64,000 bases of DNA. It comes from Onishia taeanensis (GTDB taxonomy: Bacteria; Pseudomonadota; Gammaproteobacteria; Pseudomonadales; Halomonadaceae). The stretch is from the NCBI RefSeq assembly GCF_003268885.1, contig NZ_QLSX01000004.1, positions 124,001 to 188,000 on the forward strand, in the 5' to 3' direction. Of this stretch, positions 16,702 to 30,824 are shown piece after piece (position 1 is the stretch's first letter; the number at the start of each line of letters is the position of its first letter). The position numbers and the translations under genes are program-made. Below the pieces are notes generated by a model. That model worked only from the letters and a program-made list of their open reading frames with translations, made no database searches and was not told the origin of the DNA.

Positions 16702-17527
16702 CCTCCCCTGCGCCTTCGGGCCCGCCCGCGGGGGACGTCACGTCAGCGTCGACTCCCCCTGACGTACTGTTCTGCCCTTCTTGCTCCTTCTCCTCCTGCA
16801 GGCTCTTTCCCTTTTGCAGATGCTGTGATACCGCCACCGCCTGCGCCGATACCCGTGGCGGCTTGGCAATCACCAGTGGCTCTTCGGGTCCCAGAAAGTA
16901 GGCTTCCCGCCCCCAGAGATACAGATCGCCGAGCGTGGCCAGTCGCGCCAGCCACTCCCGGGCGCGCAGCCGCCAGATACCGTCCGCCTCTTCTTCCTGC
17001 ACCGCGCAGCCTTCGACCTTGAGCCCCAACGCATCGGCGATGAACATGGCCCTGGGCAGATGCCAGGCCTGACTGATCAGCAGCGCGCGCTCGACGTCGA
17101 AGACCGCCTGAGCGCGCACCAGGGTATCGAAAGTGCTGAAGCCCGCATAATCCAGCGTCATGTCGACATCACGCACGCGAAGAGCACGCAGCTCTCGCCA
17201 CATGCTCACGGGCTCGTTGTAGTAGCGGGTGCGGTTATCGCCGGACAGCAGCAGATGATCGACGCGTCGGTCGCGCATCAAGCTAGCAGCGGCTTCGATC
17301 CGCGCCGCGAAATAGGGATTGCGCCCGCCCTGTCGGCTCCAAAGCGAGGTGCCGAAGACGATGCCTACCGGCGCTTCGACACACTGCGACAGCTGATGAT
17401 CAATACGGCCTCGCGTGCGCTCGACCATCCACAGATTGGCCGCCACCCCAGCGATTACCAGGCATACCACCAGGGCGCCCAGCGTCATCAGGATGGCCCT
17501 GAGGCCCACCCCCCATTTCCGGTACAT
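16628..17527 (-). CDS. SanA/YdcF-like (DUF218) membrane-anchored protein
   Basis: 299 residues. One N-terminal membrane segment (residues ~8-32), then the DUF218 fold: VGIVFGTSLWSRQGGRNPYFAARIEAA, DHLLLSGDN, GFSTFDTLVRAQ and LLISQAWHLPRAMFIADALGL. E. coli SanA, about 240 residues, affects envelope barrier function. Here a tail of ~75 residues follows that is rich in Gly, Ser, Glu and Ala and looks disordered. That tail is what overlaps the convergent gene by 74 bp. Confidence 0.85.
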   Translation of the reverse strand: MYRKWGVGLRAILMTLGALVVCLVIAGVAANLWMVERTRGRIDHQLSQCVEAPVGIVFGTSLWSRQGGRNPYFAARIEAAASLMRDRRVDHLLLSGDNRTRYYNEPVSMWRELRALRVRDVDMTLDYAGFSTFDTLVRAQAVFDVERALLISQAWHLPRAMFIADALGLKVEGCAVQEEEADGIWRLRAREWLARLATLGDLYLWGREAYFLGPEEPLVIAKPPRVSAQAVAVSQHLQKGKSLQEEKEQEGQNSTSGGVDADVTSPAGGPEGAGEASGSLSAADTARESAYGSPSSSAP

Positions 17528-17706
17528 GCAAGCTTACCCTTTGCTGTCCAGCACCCCGGGGCGCATGGCGTTTGTTCCGACGCCCGGCCCGGCTCACCGG
17601 TGGTGCTTTCCCCCGCGTTCAGGGACGTCATCTCACGGCTATATGACACGCACGCTACTATGTCCGCTACCATCAATCCATGGCGCGTGGGTCCGGTCGT
17701 GAAACC

Positions 17707-18279
17707 TTAGAACATGCCCAGTTCGAGCCGGGCTTCCTCGCTCATCATCTCGCGACTCCAGGGCGGGTCGAAGACGATTTCGACATGGACCTTGCTGATC
17801 TGCGGGGCGCCGAGGATCTTGTTGCGGGCATCGGCAGCGATCACATCACCCATGCCGCAGCCCGGCGCAGTGAGCGTCATGCGCAACGTGACGAGGCGCT
17901 CGCCGGTCAGCAGCCGCTCGATGCGACAGCCATAGACCAGGCCCAGTTCGACGATATCGACCGGAATCTCCGGGTCGAAGCAGGTGCGTAGCTGGTCCCA
18001 GACGAACTGCTCGATCTGCTCTTCGCTGGCGTCCTCGGGCAGAGTCGGGCGCGGCAGTGACTCGAGACCCAGGGCATCCAGATTGGCGCCCTCGATCAGA
18101 AACAGGCGGCCCTCGAAGGCCACGCTGACGGTACTGCCCTTAGCCTGCATCACCGAGACAATGCTGTCCTCGGTCAGCGTCACGGTCTTGCCGAAGGGGA
18201 TGGAGATAACCTCCACATCCCGCTGCAGGGGCATTTCCTGGCCCTTATAGAGCTCTTCCACTTGTTCCATGGCCGACAT
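17707..18279 (-). CDS. sufT: Fe-S cluster assembly protein SufT
   Basis: 190 residues. An N-terminal beta-rich part of ~90 residues precedes an MIP18/DUF59 domain with DPEIPVDIVELGLVYG and LTAPGCGMGDVIAADARNK, where the Cys is the conserved one of the family. SufT helps Fe-S maturation when demand is high. It is the last gene of the suf operon, 19 bp after sufS. Confidence 0.92.
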   Translation of the reverse strand: MSAMEQVEELYKGQEMPLQRDVEVISIPFGKTVTLTEDSIVSVMQAKGSTVSVAFEGRLFLIEGANLDALGLESLPRPTLPEDASEEQIEQFVWDQLRTCFDPEIPVDIVELGLVYGCRIERLLTGERLVTLRMTLTAPGCGMGDVIAADARNKILGAPQISKVHVEIVFDPPWSREMMSEEARLELGMF

Positions 18280-18298
18280 TTGGCTCCTCCGGGGTCAG

Positions 18299-19540
18299 TT
18301 AGCGCACCATGCCGATCACCCGCTCCAGAGACTCGACGAAGATGTCGATCTCCTCGGGGGTGTTGTAGGCGGCAAAGGAGGCGCGACAGGTGGCATCGAC
18401 ACCGAAGTGTGCGAGCAGCGGCTGGGCGCAGTGATGACCGGTGCGAATCGCCACGCCAAGCTGGTCGATCAGCAGGCCGATGTCCTGACTGTGGGCGCCC
18501 TCGACCACGAAGGACATCACGGCCGCCTTGCCGGGAGCGGTGCCCAGAATCCGCAGGCCGTCGATGCGCGAAAGCTCCCGCGTAGCATGCTCGGTGAGGC
18601 GATGCTCCCAGGCACGGATCAGCGGCAGACCGATGCCGGACACCCAATCGAGCGCCGCGCCCAGAGCGATCACCTCGGCGATCGCCGGGGTGCCAGCCTC
18701 GAACTTGTGGGGAATATCGGCAAAGGTGCTGCCGGCCTCGAAGGACACGGTCTTGATCATCTCGCCACCACCCTGCCAAGGCGGCATGGCGTTCAACAGG
18801 GCGGCTTTGCCGTAGAGCACACCAACGCCTGTGGGCCCGTAGACCTTATGCCCGGAAAACGCATAAAAGTCGACGTCCATGGCCGACACATCGACCTGCT
18901 CATGGGGCGCCGCCTGGGCACCGTCGACCAGGATCAGGGCGCCATGGGAGTGCGCCACGCTTGCCATCTCGGAGACCGGATTAACGGTGCCGAAGGCGTT
19001 GGATACGTGGTTCACCGCCACCAGGCGAGTCCGTTCGGTGAAGAGATCACGGTAGGCGGCCTGATCGAGCACGCCACGCTCATCGACCGGGATCACCTTG
19101 ATGGTGAAGCCGATCTCCTTGGCCAGCAGCTGCCAGGGCACGATGTTCGAGTGGTGCTCTAGCTGCGAGATCAGCACCTCATCGCCGGCCTTGAGATTGG
19201 CCCGGCCCCAGGTGTTGACCACCAGATTGATGGCCTCGGTAGTGCCACGGGTAAAGATGATCTCGCGGATCTCGCGGGCATTGATGAAGGCCCGCACCTT
19301 GTCACGGGCACGCTCGAAGGCAGAGGTCGCCTCATCAGACAGGGTATGCAGGCCACGATGGATATTGGCGTTGTAGTGCCGATAGTAGTCGTCGAAGACC
19401 TCAATCACCTGCCGTGGCGTCTGGCAGGTGGCGGCGTTGTCGAGATACACCAGCGGCTTGTCGTGAACCTCCCGGTCAAGGATCGGGAAGTCGCTGCGTA
19501 CCTTGGCCACGTCCAGCATCAGGTCACTGAAGTCAGTCAT
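18299..19540 (-). CDS. sufS: Cysteine desulfurase SufS
   Basis: 413 residues, PLP-dependent. It takes sulfur from cysteine as an enzyme-bound persulfide. The PLP lysine is in FSGHKVYGPTGVGVLYG and the catalytic Cys in RTGHHCAQPL. YLDNAATCQTP and NIHRGLHTLSDEAT are typical of group II desulfurases, which need a SufE or SufU partner. Neither partner is encoded in the window. sufD ends 3 bp upstream. Confidence 0.97.
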   Translation of the reverse strand: MTDFSDLMLDVAKVRSDFPILDREVHDKPLVYLDNAATCQTPRQVIEVFDDYYRHYNANIHRGLHTLSDEATSAFERARDKVRAFINAREIREIIFTRGTTEAINLVVNTWGRANLKAGDEVLISQLEHHSNIVPWQLLAKEIGFTIKVIPVDERGVLDQAAYRDLFTERTRLVAVNHVSNAFGTVNPVSEMASVAHSHGALILVDGAQAAPHEQVDVSAMDVDFYAFSGHKVYGPTGVGVLYGKAALLNAMPPWQGGGEMIKTVSFEAGSTFADIPHKFEAGTPAIAEVIALGAALDWVSGIGLPLIRAWEHRLTEHATRELSRIDGLRILGTAPGKAAVMSFVVEGAHSQDIGLLIDQLGVAIRTGHHCAQPLLAHFGVDATCRASFAAYNTPEEIDIFVESLERVIGMVR

Positions 19541-19543
19541 GAC

Positions 19544-20898
19544 TTACTCCTCATCCAGGGCGGCGGCAACCTCGACCAGCCCGGCCAGATTGAACCGCTC
19601 CGGCAGCTTGCCGGCCACCGTGCGCTCGACGCGCTCGGCCACGGCGTCCAGCGCCACCTGATCCATCACTTCGCCGGCAAAGGCCAGGGTCAGCAAGCCG
19701 CGGGCGGTCTCTTCGCCGATGCCCCGAGCCCGCAGCGCGAAGATGGCTTCTTCGTCGAGCTGGCCAGTGGTGGCCCCGTGGGAGCATTTGACGTCGTCGG
19801 CGTAAATCTCGAGTTCCGGCTTGGTGTCGATCTCGGCACGGTCGGAGAGCAGCAGGTTGGCGTTGCTCTGGTGCGCTTCGATCTTCTGGCTGTCGCGGCG
19901 CACGACCACCTTGCCATTGAAGACGCCATGGGCCCGATCGCCGAGAATGCCCTTGTAATTCTCGTTGGAGAAGGTGTGGGGCGCGTTGTGATTGACCAGG
20001 GTGTGGTTGTCGACGTGCTGGCGACCCTGGGCGAAGAACAGACCGAAGTAGTTGGTCTCGGCACCCTGGGCGTTGAGCTCGGCGACGATGTCGTTGCGCA
20101 CCAGCGAGCCGCCCAGGTTCAGGTTGAAGGACGTGAAGCGGCTGTCGCGCCCCTGATTGATATGCAGGCTCGAGACATGCAGGTCCTTGAGCGATGCTTC
20201 CTGCAGTTTGTAGTGCGTCAGAATCGCGCCACGCTCGAGCATCACCTCGGAGACCAGGTTGGAGAAGTTGGCAGCGCCCTCCTCGCCCACCTGGTGCTCG
20301 ATCACGGTGGCCTGGCTACGTGCACCGGCTTCGATCAGCACCCGCGGATGACTCATCAGCGGGGTGGCATTGGCCCGGGACAGGAACTGCACCAGGATCG
20401 GCGTCTCGACCACCGAGCCCGGCGCCAGGCGAATCACCGCACCCTCTTCGGCGAAGGCGGTATTGAGCGCCGTGAACGGCGAGAAATCGACGCCGGCCAG
20501 GCGCCCAAGGGCACCGCCCACCGCTTCGTGGTTGTCGGCCAGTGCCTGGGACAGCGGCTCGACGCTGACGCCGGCCGGCAGAGCCGCCAGGTCAGACAGC
20601 TCGGGCGCAAAAATGCCGTCGACGAAGGTCAAGCGCAGCGCCTCGAGGGGCAACGTCAGGGCCGCGGCGGTCGCGGGGGACAGCGGTGCCACGTCCTGCG
20701 CATCCTGAGCCAGGGTAAAGTCACCGCGGGCGATGGCGCGCACATCGGTGTACTTGAAGGCCTCATCACGGCGGGTCGGGAAGCCCAGCGCCTCGAAGCG
20801 CGCCGCGCCAGCCTGACGGCGGGCGGCAATCCAGGTCGGCTCGGCGCCACGGCGCGTGCCGCGTGCGCTCAGTGCATCGAGAAAAGTCTGTTCGTCGC

Positions 20899-20902
<4 letters not shown>
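19544..20902 (-). CDS. sufD: Fe-S scaffold complex subunit SufD
   Basis: 452 residues, a right-handed beta-helix protein that pairs with SufB in the SufBC2D scaffold. The C-terminal core KCSHGATTGQLDEEAIFALRARGI with the conserved His is clear, as is FNGKVVVRRDSQKIEAHQSN. The start at 20902 overlaps the sufC stop as ATGA. An in-frame upstream start at 20926 would lie inside sufC. Confidence 0.95.
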
Positions 20903-21651
<749 letters not shown>

Positions 21652-21733
21652 GTTGACACCTTGATTCGGTTCGGGCCGCCACGCGGCCTTTAAAGATTCG
21701 ATGACGGATGACGTATCACAGGGCGTGCGGCGC

Positions 21734-23176
<1,443 letters not shown>

Positions 23177-23226
23177 GGTCTGTCTCCTCCCGGGCAATTG
23201 GAATCGAGGAATCCGGGCGTTTTACG

Positions 23227-23694
23227 TTAGCGACCGGCCTCGCTGGCCAGGGTCACGGATTGAATGGGAAGCCTGACCGGCAACTTGATCGGCGTGGTTT
23301 CGGCCAGATGCGCCAGGGTCACGCTGTCGAGCAGGGCGCGCACGGCAAGTGACACCCGCTGCCAGTTGTCGGATACCCCGCAGGTGGCGGCCAGCTCGCA
23401 GTCGCCGTCGTCCTGACTGCACTCGGTCATCGCCACCGGGCCTTCGATGGCAGTGATGATATCGATGGCGCTGATCTGGGAAGCGGGCCGCGCCAGGCGA
23501 TAGCCGCCCTGCGCGCCGCGCTGAGACAGCAACAGCCCTGCACGAACCAGCATCTTCAGCGTCTTGCTCACCGTAGGGTGCGGCAGCTGGACCGCCTCAG
23601 CCAATTCAGCGGCGGCATGCGGCTGCTCCGGATGACGAGCGATCTGCGCCATGACAACGGCGGCGTAATCGGTCAAACGGGACAGTTTCAGCAT
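23227..23694 (-). CDS. Rrf2-family Fe-S responsive regulator of the SUF operon
   Basis: 155 residues. The winged helix-turn-helix begins MLKLSRLTDYAAVVMAQIA and includes LPHPTVSKTLKMLVRAGLL. Three cysteines follow in MTECSQDDGDCELAATC (spacing 6 and 5), the cluster-binding arrangement of IscR relatives. The ribosome site AAGGAGTGCCGCC sets the start; an upstream frame to 23865 is ignored. Being first in the suf operon with an IscR-like site on its own promoter, it probably autoregulates the operon according to Fe-S status. Confidence 0.93.
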   Translation of the reverse strand: MLKLSRLTDYAAVVMAQIARHPEQPHAAAELAEAVQLPHPTVSKTLKMLVRAGLLLSQRGAQGGYRLARPASQISAIDIITAIEGPVAMTECSQDDGDCELAATCGVSDNWQRVSLAVRALLDSVTLAHLAETTPIKLPVRLPIQSVTLASEAGR

Positions 23695-23752
23695 GGCGGC
23701 ACTCCTTGAGCGCAAAAGCGCGGTGGCGGTCTGCCTGGCGAGGTAGCCTCGG

Positions 23753-23791
23753 ATTGAGGACCATTTTAGTCCTGTATAAGCACGATGTGAA
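23753..23791 (-). promoter_or_regulatory. suf promoter overlapped by an IscR type 1-like operator
   Basis: On the - strand TTCACA (23786-23791), a 17-bp spacer and TAAAAT (23763-23768) form a good sigma70 promoter about 62 bp before the regulator ATG. The inverted repeat AGGAC-N7-GTCCT (23757-23773) covers the -10 box. The 25-bp stretch 23753-23777 (ATAC..GACTAAAAT.GTC..C.AT) agrees with the E. coli IscR type 1 consensus at about 19 of 25 positions by eye. Confidence 0.75.
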
Positions 23792-23854
23792 GCCTCCCTC
23801 CCGGTCCCGGCAGGCTTGTCGACGGATCGACGCACGATCGGCACCGATGGCATC

Positions 23855-23873
23855 AATAATGACAATTATTATC
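23855..23873. promoter_or_regulatory. Fur box upstream of the suf operon
   Basis: AATAATGACAATTATTATC matches the 19-bp Fur consensus at 16 positions. It lies about 95 bp upstream of the expected suf transcription start. The gap to purA on its other side carries no gene reading away, so suf is the likely target. Confidence 0.75.
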
Positions 23874-23973
23874 ATTTGAGACAGGCCCGCTCCTCCCTAA
23901 ACCGGAATGGGGAATAACCCGGCCCGATTGACCGACCTGATACGCAAATCCGGTATGCACGCCCGAAACGCAA

Positions 23974-24004
23974 ACACCCCCGCCAGGAAGCCCGGCGGGG
24001 GTGT
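23974..24004 (-). terminator. Terminator after purA
   Basis: ACACCCCCGCC (23974-23984) pairs perfectly with GGCGGGGGTGT (23994-24004). It lies about 36 bp after the purA stop and is followed on the - strand by a short T-run. It separates purA from the suf control region. Confidence 0.85.
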
Positions 24005-24039
24005 CATCAGTCGGTCAGCGCCCGGCGGGGCGCGCCCGA

Positions 24040-26569
<2,530 letters not shown>

Positions 26570-26705
26570 GTTCTGTCCTGCCAAGGTTGAATGGCCTATC
26601 CGGGCGTCGGCCGGGATCACGAAGCCTTTAGAAGGCCACGACTTCCGCGCCCCTCGGGTCGCATGGCCCAAGCAAACGGAGTCGCATGACCCGTGGGAAC
26701 GCCCA

Positions 26706-26731
26706 CAAAAAAACCGGGCAACGCCCGGTTG
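26706..26731 (-). terminator. Terminator after the hfq-hflKC operon
   Basis: On the - strand AACCGGGCG-TT-GCCCGGTT is followed by T7. It lies about 110 bp after the hflC stop, so transcription of the long operon ends here. A second hairpin, GAGCGGGGCG/CGCCCCGCTC (26768-26792), sits between it and hflC. Confidence 0.9.
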
Positions 26732-26842
26732 AGGGATTCTATCACGTTTGACTGTGTGATGAACCCTGAGCGGGGCGCTGATCGCCCCGCTCACTGCACT
26801 GTTCGTGCAGAATCACGCTGGCGCAGATTCACGCCACCAGCA

Positions 26843-27727
26843 TCATTCCCCGCCTTGAGGTGACGGGCTCTTGAGGTAGCGGAAGAAGTCGCTCGACGGG
26901 TCGAGCACCATCATGTTGCCACCACTGCTGAAGCTCTCGCGGTAGGCATCGAGGCTGCGCCAGAAGGAGTAGAACTCCTCATCCTGCTGGTAGGCATCCG
27001 AGTAGATCGCGGCGGCCTCGGCATCACCCTCGCCACGAAGGGTCTCGGAGCGCGACTGAGCCTGCGCCAGCAGCACCTGGCGGCGACGATCGGCATTGGC
27101 GCGAATACGCTCGGCCTCTTCCTGGCCCTGCGCGCGCCATTCCCGTGCCTGACGCTCACGCTCGGAGCGCATCCGCGAGTAGACCGCGGAGGACACATCC
27201 TCGGGCAGATCGATACGCTTGACGCGAATATCGCGAATCGCCACACCCAGCTCGTCACGCATCAGGTTGTCGAGTTCCTTGGTCGGCGCGGTCATCAGGT
27301 CATCACGACGCTCGGAGATGATCTGCTGCAGGTTCAGGCGACCGAACTCGTTACGCAGGCTCTCGTCGACGCGGGGCTGAATCAGGCGTACGGCCATCAT
27401 CTCGTCCCCGGCGGTAGCCTCGTAGTAGCGGGTCGGGTTGACCACCTGCCACTTGACGTAGGAGTCGACGATGACCGCTTTCTGCTCGAGTGTCAGGTAG
27501 CGGCTGGCGTCGGTATCCAGCGTCAGCACACGGGTATCGAAGGTCCGTACCGTCTGGGTAATCGGAATCTTCACGTGAAGGCCAGGCTGAATGTTCTCCT
27601 CGATGACCTCACCGAAGCGCAGCTTCACCGCGCGCTGGGTTTCATCGACGATGTACAGGCTGTTGCTGGCCAACCAGGCGACGGCTGCGAGGCCGCCGAC
27701 GATCAGCAGGGAGCGATTATTGATCAT
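26843..27727 (-). CDS. hflC: HflC, modulator subunit of FtsH protease
   Basis: 294 residues. One N-terminal membrane anchor (residues ~5-22) and a band-7/SPFH domain facing the periplasm: YIVDETQRAVKLRFGEV, PGLHVKIPITQTVRTFDTR and IRDIRVKRIDLPEDVSSAVY, then a long helical stretch. HflC and HflK form a cage around FtsH. Its ATG shares one base with the hflK stop (TAATG). Confidence 0.97.
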   Translation of the reverse strand: MINNRSLLIVGGLAAVAWLASNSLYIVDETQRAVKLRFGEVIEENIQPGLHVKIPITQTVRTFDTRVLTLDTDASRYLTLEQKAVIVDSYVKWQVVNPTRYYEATAGDEMMAVRLIQPRVDESLRNEFGRLNLQQIISERRDDLMTAPTKELDNLMRDELGVAIRDIRVKRIDLPEDVSSAVYSRMRSERERQAREWRAQGQEEAERIRANADRRRQVLLAQAQSRSETLRGEGDAEAAAIYSDAYQQDEEFYSFWRSLDAYRESFSSGGNMMVLDPSSDFFRYLKSPSPQGGE

Positions 27728-28962
27728 TACCGGCCCTCCCTCTGGATACCGCTGGTGCTATTGCTGGAACTTGAACTGCGATTGGACTGCTGGCCCTGGC
27801 CACGCAGGCGCTCCAGCAGCTGAGGGTCGACATTCTGAGCATTGGCATCCTGGTTGTTCTGGCCGTTCTGCCCCGACTTGCTGCCTGAACGCAGCTGATC
27901 CAGCGGCAGGTACATCATCGGGCTCGAATCGGCATCGACCAGCACCTTGTCGGTACGGCCCAAGACGTCGCTCATGGTGTCGAGGTAGAGACGCTCACGC
28001 ATCACGCCCGGTGCACCCTTGTACTGGGTCAGCAGCGAGTTGAAGCGGTTGGCCTTACCCTGAGCCTCGGCTACTACCGATTCGCGATAGCCCTGGCCCT
28101 GTTCGAGCAGACGCTGTGCCTGACCCTGAGCCGCGGGAATGATCGCGTTGGCATACGCCATGGCTTCGTTGATGGTGCGCTGGCGATCCTCACGAGCACG
28201 AATCACGTCATCGAAGGCGTCCTGCACGGCATCCGGCGGCGCAGTCGATTCGATGTTGATGGTCTGCAAGAGCAGCCCCGTGCCATAGCTGTCCAGGTAG
28301 GACTGCAAACGGCTGCTTACCGCACTGCCGAGGATCTCACGTCCGGAGGTCAGGATATCGATCATCTCGGTACCGCCGACCACATGACGCAGGGCGGAGT
28401 CCAGAGCATTCTCGAGGCTGACTTCGGGATTGCGGACATTGAGCACGAAGTCACGCGGATTGGAGACCTGGTACTGAGCCGATATCTCGACGGAAACGAT
28501 ATTCTCGTCCTGCGTCAGCATCGACTGCGTCTGCGTCAGCGAACGCACACGAGTCACGTTGACCATGCGCACGTCATCCACCAGCGGCGGATTCCAGTGC
28601 AGGCCCGGCGTGACGATTTCCTGGAACTTACCGAAGCGCAGCACCACGCCACGCTCTGACTGGTCGACCAGGTAGAACCCGGAGGCTGCCCACACGGCCA
28701 ACGCGATCACGATCAACAGACCCGGCAGAGCGAAGGTGTTGCGACGACCGCCTCCCGAGTTGCCACCGCCACCGCTGCGCTTGCCGCGGCCGCCCAGGAG
28801 GCTGTTGATCTTGTCCTGGAATTTCTTCAGGGCTTCATCGAGGTCGGGAGGCCCCTGATTGTTGCCTCCGCCCCCATTATTGCCGCCGCCATTACCGCCG
28901 CGTCGGCCGCCCCCACTCCAGGGGTCATGCTGCTTGCCTCCACCAGGCTCATTCCAAGCCAT
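27727..28962 (-). CDS. hflK: HflK, modulator subunit of FtsH protease
   Basis: 411 residues. The first ~85 residues are very rich in Gly and Asn (PWSGGGRRGGNGGGNNGGGG) and include DLDEALKKFQDKINSLLGG, the family's cytoplasmic part. One membrane segment follows near residue 95, then the SPFH domain (GLHWNPPLVDDVRMVNVTRVRS, AVSSRLQSYLDSYGTGL). The tail is Gln/Asn/Ser-rich. Start at MAWNEPGGGK after GGAGAATACGT. Confidence 0.97.
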   Translation of the reverse strand: MAWNEPGGGKQHDPWSGGGRRGGNGGGNNGGGGNNQGPPDLDEALKKFQDKINSLLGGRGKRSGGGGNSGGGRRNTFALPGLLIVIALAVWAASGFYLVDQSERGVVLRFGKFQEIVTPGLHWNPPLVDDVRMVNVTRVRSLTQTQSMLTQDENIVSVEISAQYQVSNPRDFVLNVRNPEVSLENALDSALRHVVGGTEMIDILTSGREILGSAVSSRLQSYLDSYGTGLLLQTINIESTAPPDAVQDAFDDVIRAREDRQRTINEAMAYANAIIPAAQGQAQRLLEQGQGYRESVVAEAQGKANRFNSLLTQYKGAPGVMRERLYLDTMSDVLGRTDKVLVDADSSPMMYLPLDQLRSGSKSGQNGQNNQDANAQNVDPQLLERLRGQGQQSNRSSSSSNSTSGIQREGR

Positions 28963-29120
28963 ACGTATTCTCCACTCTGCGTTGACTGCGTCGAGGGTCG
29001 AGGCTCTCGCGCCTCGACCCGACATGCGATGCGATCGTCATGTCCTGTTCGGTGCCCCGGCCATCCCGCCGGCAGCGTTAAGCTGCCATCTTGCCCTCAA
29101 TGACGGGTATCAGAAAACCC

Positions 29121-30437
29121 TCAAGGCTCCCAGACCGGTTTTTCCTGCTCTTCGGGAGGCAGGTAGGTCTCGGCCTTCTCGCCGAGGCGCGCCATCAGCT
29201 GCATGAACTCACGCCTGGGCAGGCGGATATCGAGCAGCGAGCGACCCTGCTCATCGAAATGCTCCTCGCGAACGGCACCCAGCTCATGCAGGCCGGCACG
29301 CAGCTTGCCCTGCTCGGGCGACAGCGCCAGAGAGGTGTCCAGCACGTCCTCGGCGAGGCACTCGGAAAGCGCCTGCTGCAAAAGATCGAGCCCCAGGCCC
29401 TGCTGGGCCGACACCCATACCGACATGGGGCGACCCTCGCCGTCACGTTCGATGCGTGGCGCACTGTCGAACAGGTCGATCTTGTTCATCACCCTCAGGC
29501 ACGGCACCTCATCGGCACCGATTTCCTCTAGCACGCCTTCGACCTGGGCCACGTTGAGCTCACGATCCGGGTCGGCGGCATCGATCACATGCACCAGCAG
29601 GCTGGCCTCGGCGGCCTCCTGCAGGGTGGCACGAAAGGCTTCGACCAACTTGTGCGGCAGGTGGCGGATGAAGCCCACGGTATCGGCCAGCACCACCGGT
29701 CCTACATCGTCGATCTCGAGCCGGCGCAGGGTCGGATCAAGCGTCGCGAAGAGCTGGTCGGCGGCGAACACGCTGGCCTCGGTCACGCTGTTGAACAGCG
29801 TGGACTTGCCGGCGTTGGTGTAGCCCACCAGCGAAACGCTGGGGATCTCCGCCTTGGCGCGCGCACGACGATTCTGCTCACGCTGGGAGCGCACCTTGTC
29901 GAGCCGTTTATGAATCGACTTGATACGCCCGCGCAGCAGACGACGGTCGGTCTCGAGCTGGGTTTCACCCGGCCCGCGCAGACCGATACCGCCCTTCTGG
30001 CGCTCGAGGTGGGTCCAGCCGCGCACCAGGCGCGTGGACATGTACTCGAGCTGGGCCAGTTCGACCTGCAGCTTGCCTTCATGGGTCCGCGCACGCTGGG
30101 CGAAGATATCGAGGATCAACCCGGTACGGTCGAGCACCCGGCACTTCAACGCCTGCTCGACGTTGCGCTGCTGGGAAGGACTCAGGGCGTGGTTGAAGAT
30201 CACCAATTCGGCGTGGTGAATCTCGCGCAGCTCCTTGAGCTCCTCGAGCTTGCCACTACCGATGAATGTGCGGGAATCGGGCCGGCTCCGGCTGCCCTGC
30301 ATCAGGGTAGCCGGCTCGGCACCAGCGGAGCGCACAAGCTCGAGGAATTCCCCCGGGTCTTCGCGCTCCTTCTCGTCCTGGAAGTCGACATGGACGAGGA
30401 TCGCCGTCTCTCCGGCGTCGGGACGTTCAAAAAACAA
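29121..30437 (-). CDS. hflX: Ribosome-splitting GTPase HflX
   Basis: 438 residues. HflX N-terminal domain with IFNHALSPSQQRNVEQAL, then RGPGETQLETDRR, then the GTPase core: G1 VGYTNAGKSTL, G3 ADTVGFIRHLPHKLVEAF, G4 MNKIDL. HflX rescues stalled or heat-damaged 70S ribosomes. It starts 14 bp after the hfq stop, the conserved order. A 158-bp gap to hflK could hold a separate hflKC promoter. Confidence 0.97.
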   Translation of the reverse strand: MFFERPDAGETAILVHVDFQDEKEREDPGEFLELVRSAGAEPATLMQGSRSRPDSRTFIGSGKLEELKELREIHHAELVIFNHALSPSQQRNVEQALKCRVLDRTGLILDIFAQRARTHEGKLQVELAQLEYMSTRLVRGWTHLERQKGGIGLRGPGETQLETDRRLLRGRIKSIHKRLDKVRSQREQNRRARAKAEIPSVSLVGYTNAGKSTLFNSVTEASVFAADQLFATLDPTLRRLEIDDVGPVVLADTVGFIRHLPHKLVEAFRATLQEAAEASLLVHVIDAADPDRELNVAQVEGVLEEIGADEVPCLRVMNKIDLFDSAPRIERDGEGRPMSVWVSAQQGLGLDLLQQALSECLAEDVLDTSLALSPEQGKLRAGLHELGAVREEHFDEQGRSLLDIRLPRREFMQLMARLGEKAETYLPPEEQEKPVWEP

Positions 30438-30451
30438 TCAATACCTCGTGA

Positions 30452-30697
30452 TCAGCTTTCCTGGGCCACCGCAGTATCCTGGGCAGGCAGGCGCACGTTG
30501 CGCGACGGCACGACCGTCGAGATTGCGTGCTTGTACACCATCTGGCTGACAGTATTGCGCAGCAGGATCACGAACTGATCGAAGGACTCGATCTGTCCCT
30601 GCAACTTGATACCGTTGACCAAGAAGATCGATACCGGAATGCGCTCCTTGCGCAGAATATTCAGGTACGGGTCTTGGAGGGATTGCCCCTTGGACAT
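30452..30697 (-). CDS. hfq: RNA chaperone Hfq
   Basis: 81 residues, a compact Hfq. [20 protein letters not shown] is the start, Sm1 is [19 protein letters not shown] and Sm2 contains the RNA-binding [10 protein letters not shown]. The C-terminal tail is short (~15 residues). ATG follows GGGAGAGCAAA. The 127 bp to miaA may contain its own promoter, as known for E. coli hfq. Confidence 0.98.
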   Translation of the reverse strand: MSKGQSLQDPYLNILRKERIPVSIFLVNGIKLQGQIESFDQFVILLRNTVSQMVYKHAISTVVPSRNVRLPAQDTAVAQES

Positions 30698-30824
30698 TTT
30701 GCTCTCCCTAATCTGTCTCTTAGCTGATGTCATTTTTATCGGCTTTGGCACGGTGCTTGCCGTTCCTCGGCACGGATAGTGTGCGGCTCGAAAAGTGCGA
30801 ACCAATCCAACCATCTATCTTACG

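Noticed and set aside
23695-23865. Longer form of the Rrf2 regulator starting at 23865
   Set aside because: The extension crosses the promoter and operator, and the family start MLKLSRLTDYA has a strong ribosome site.
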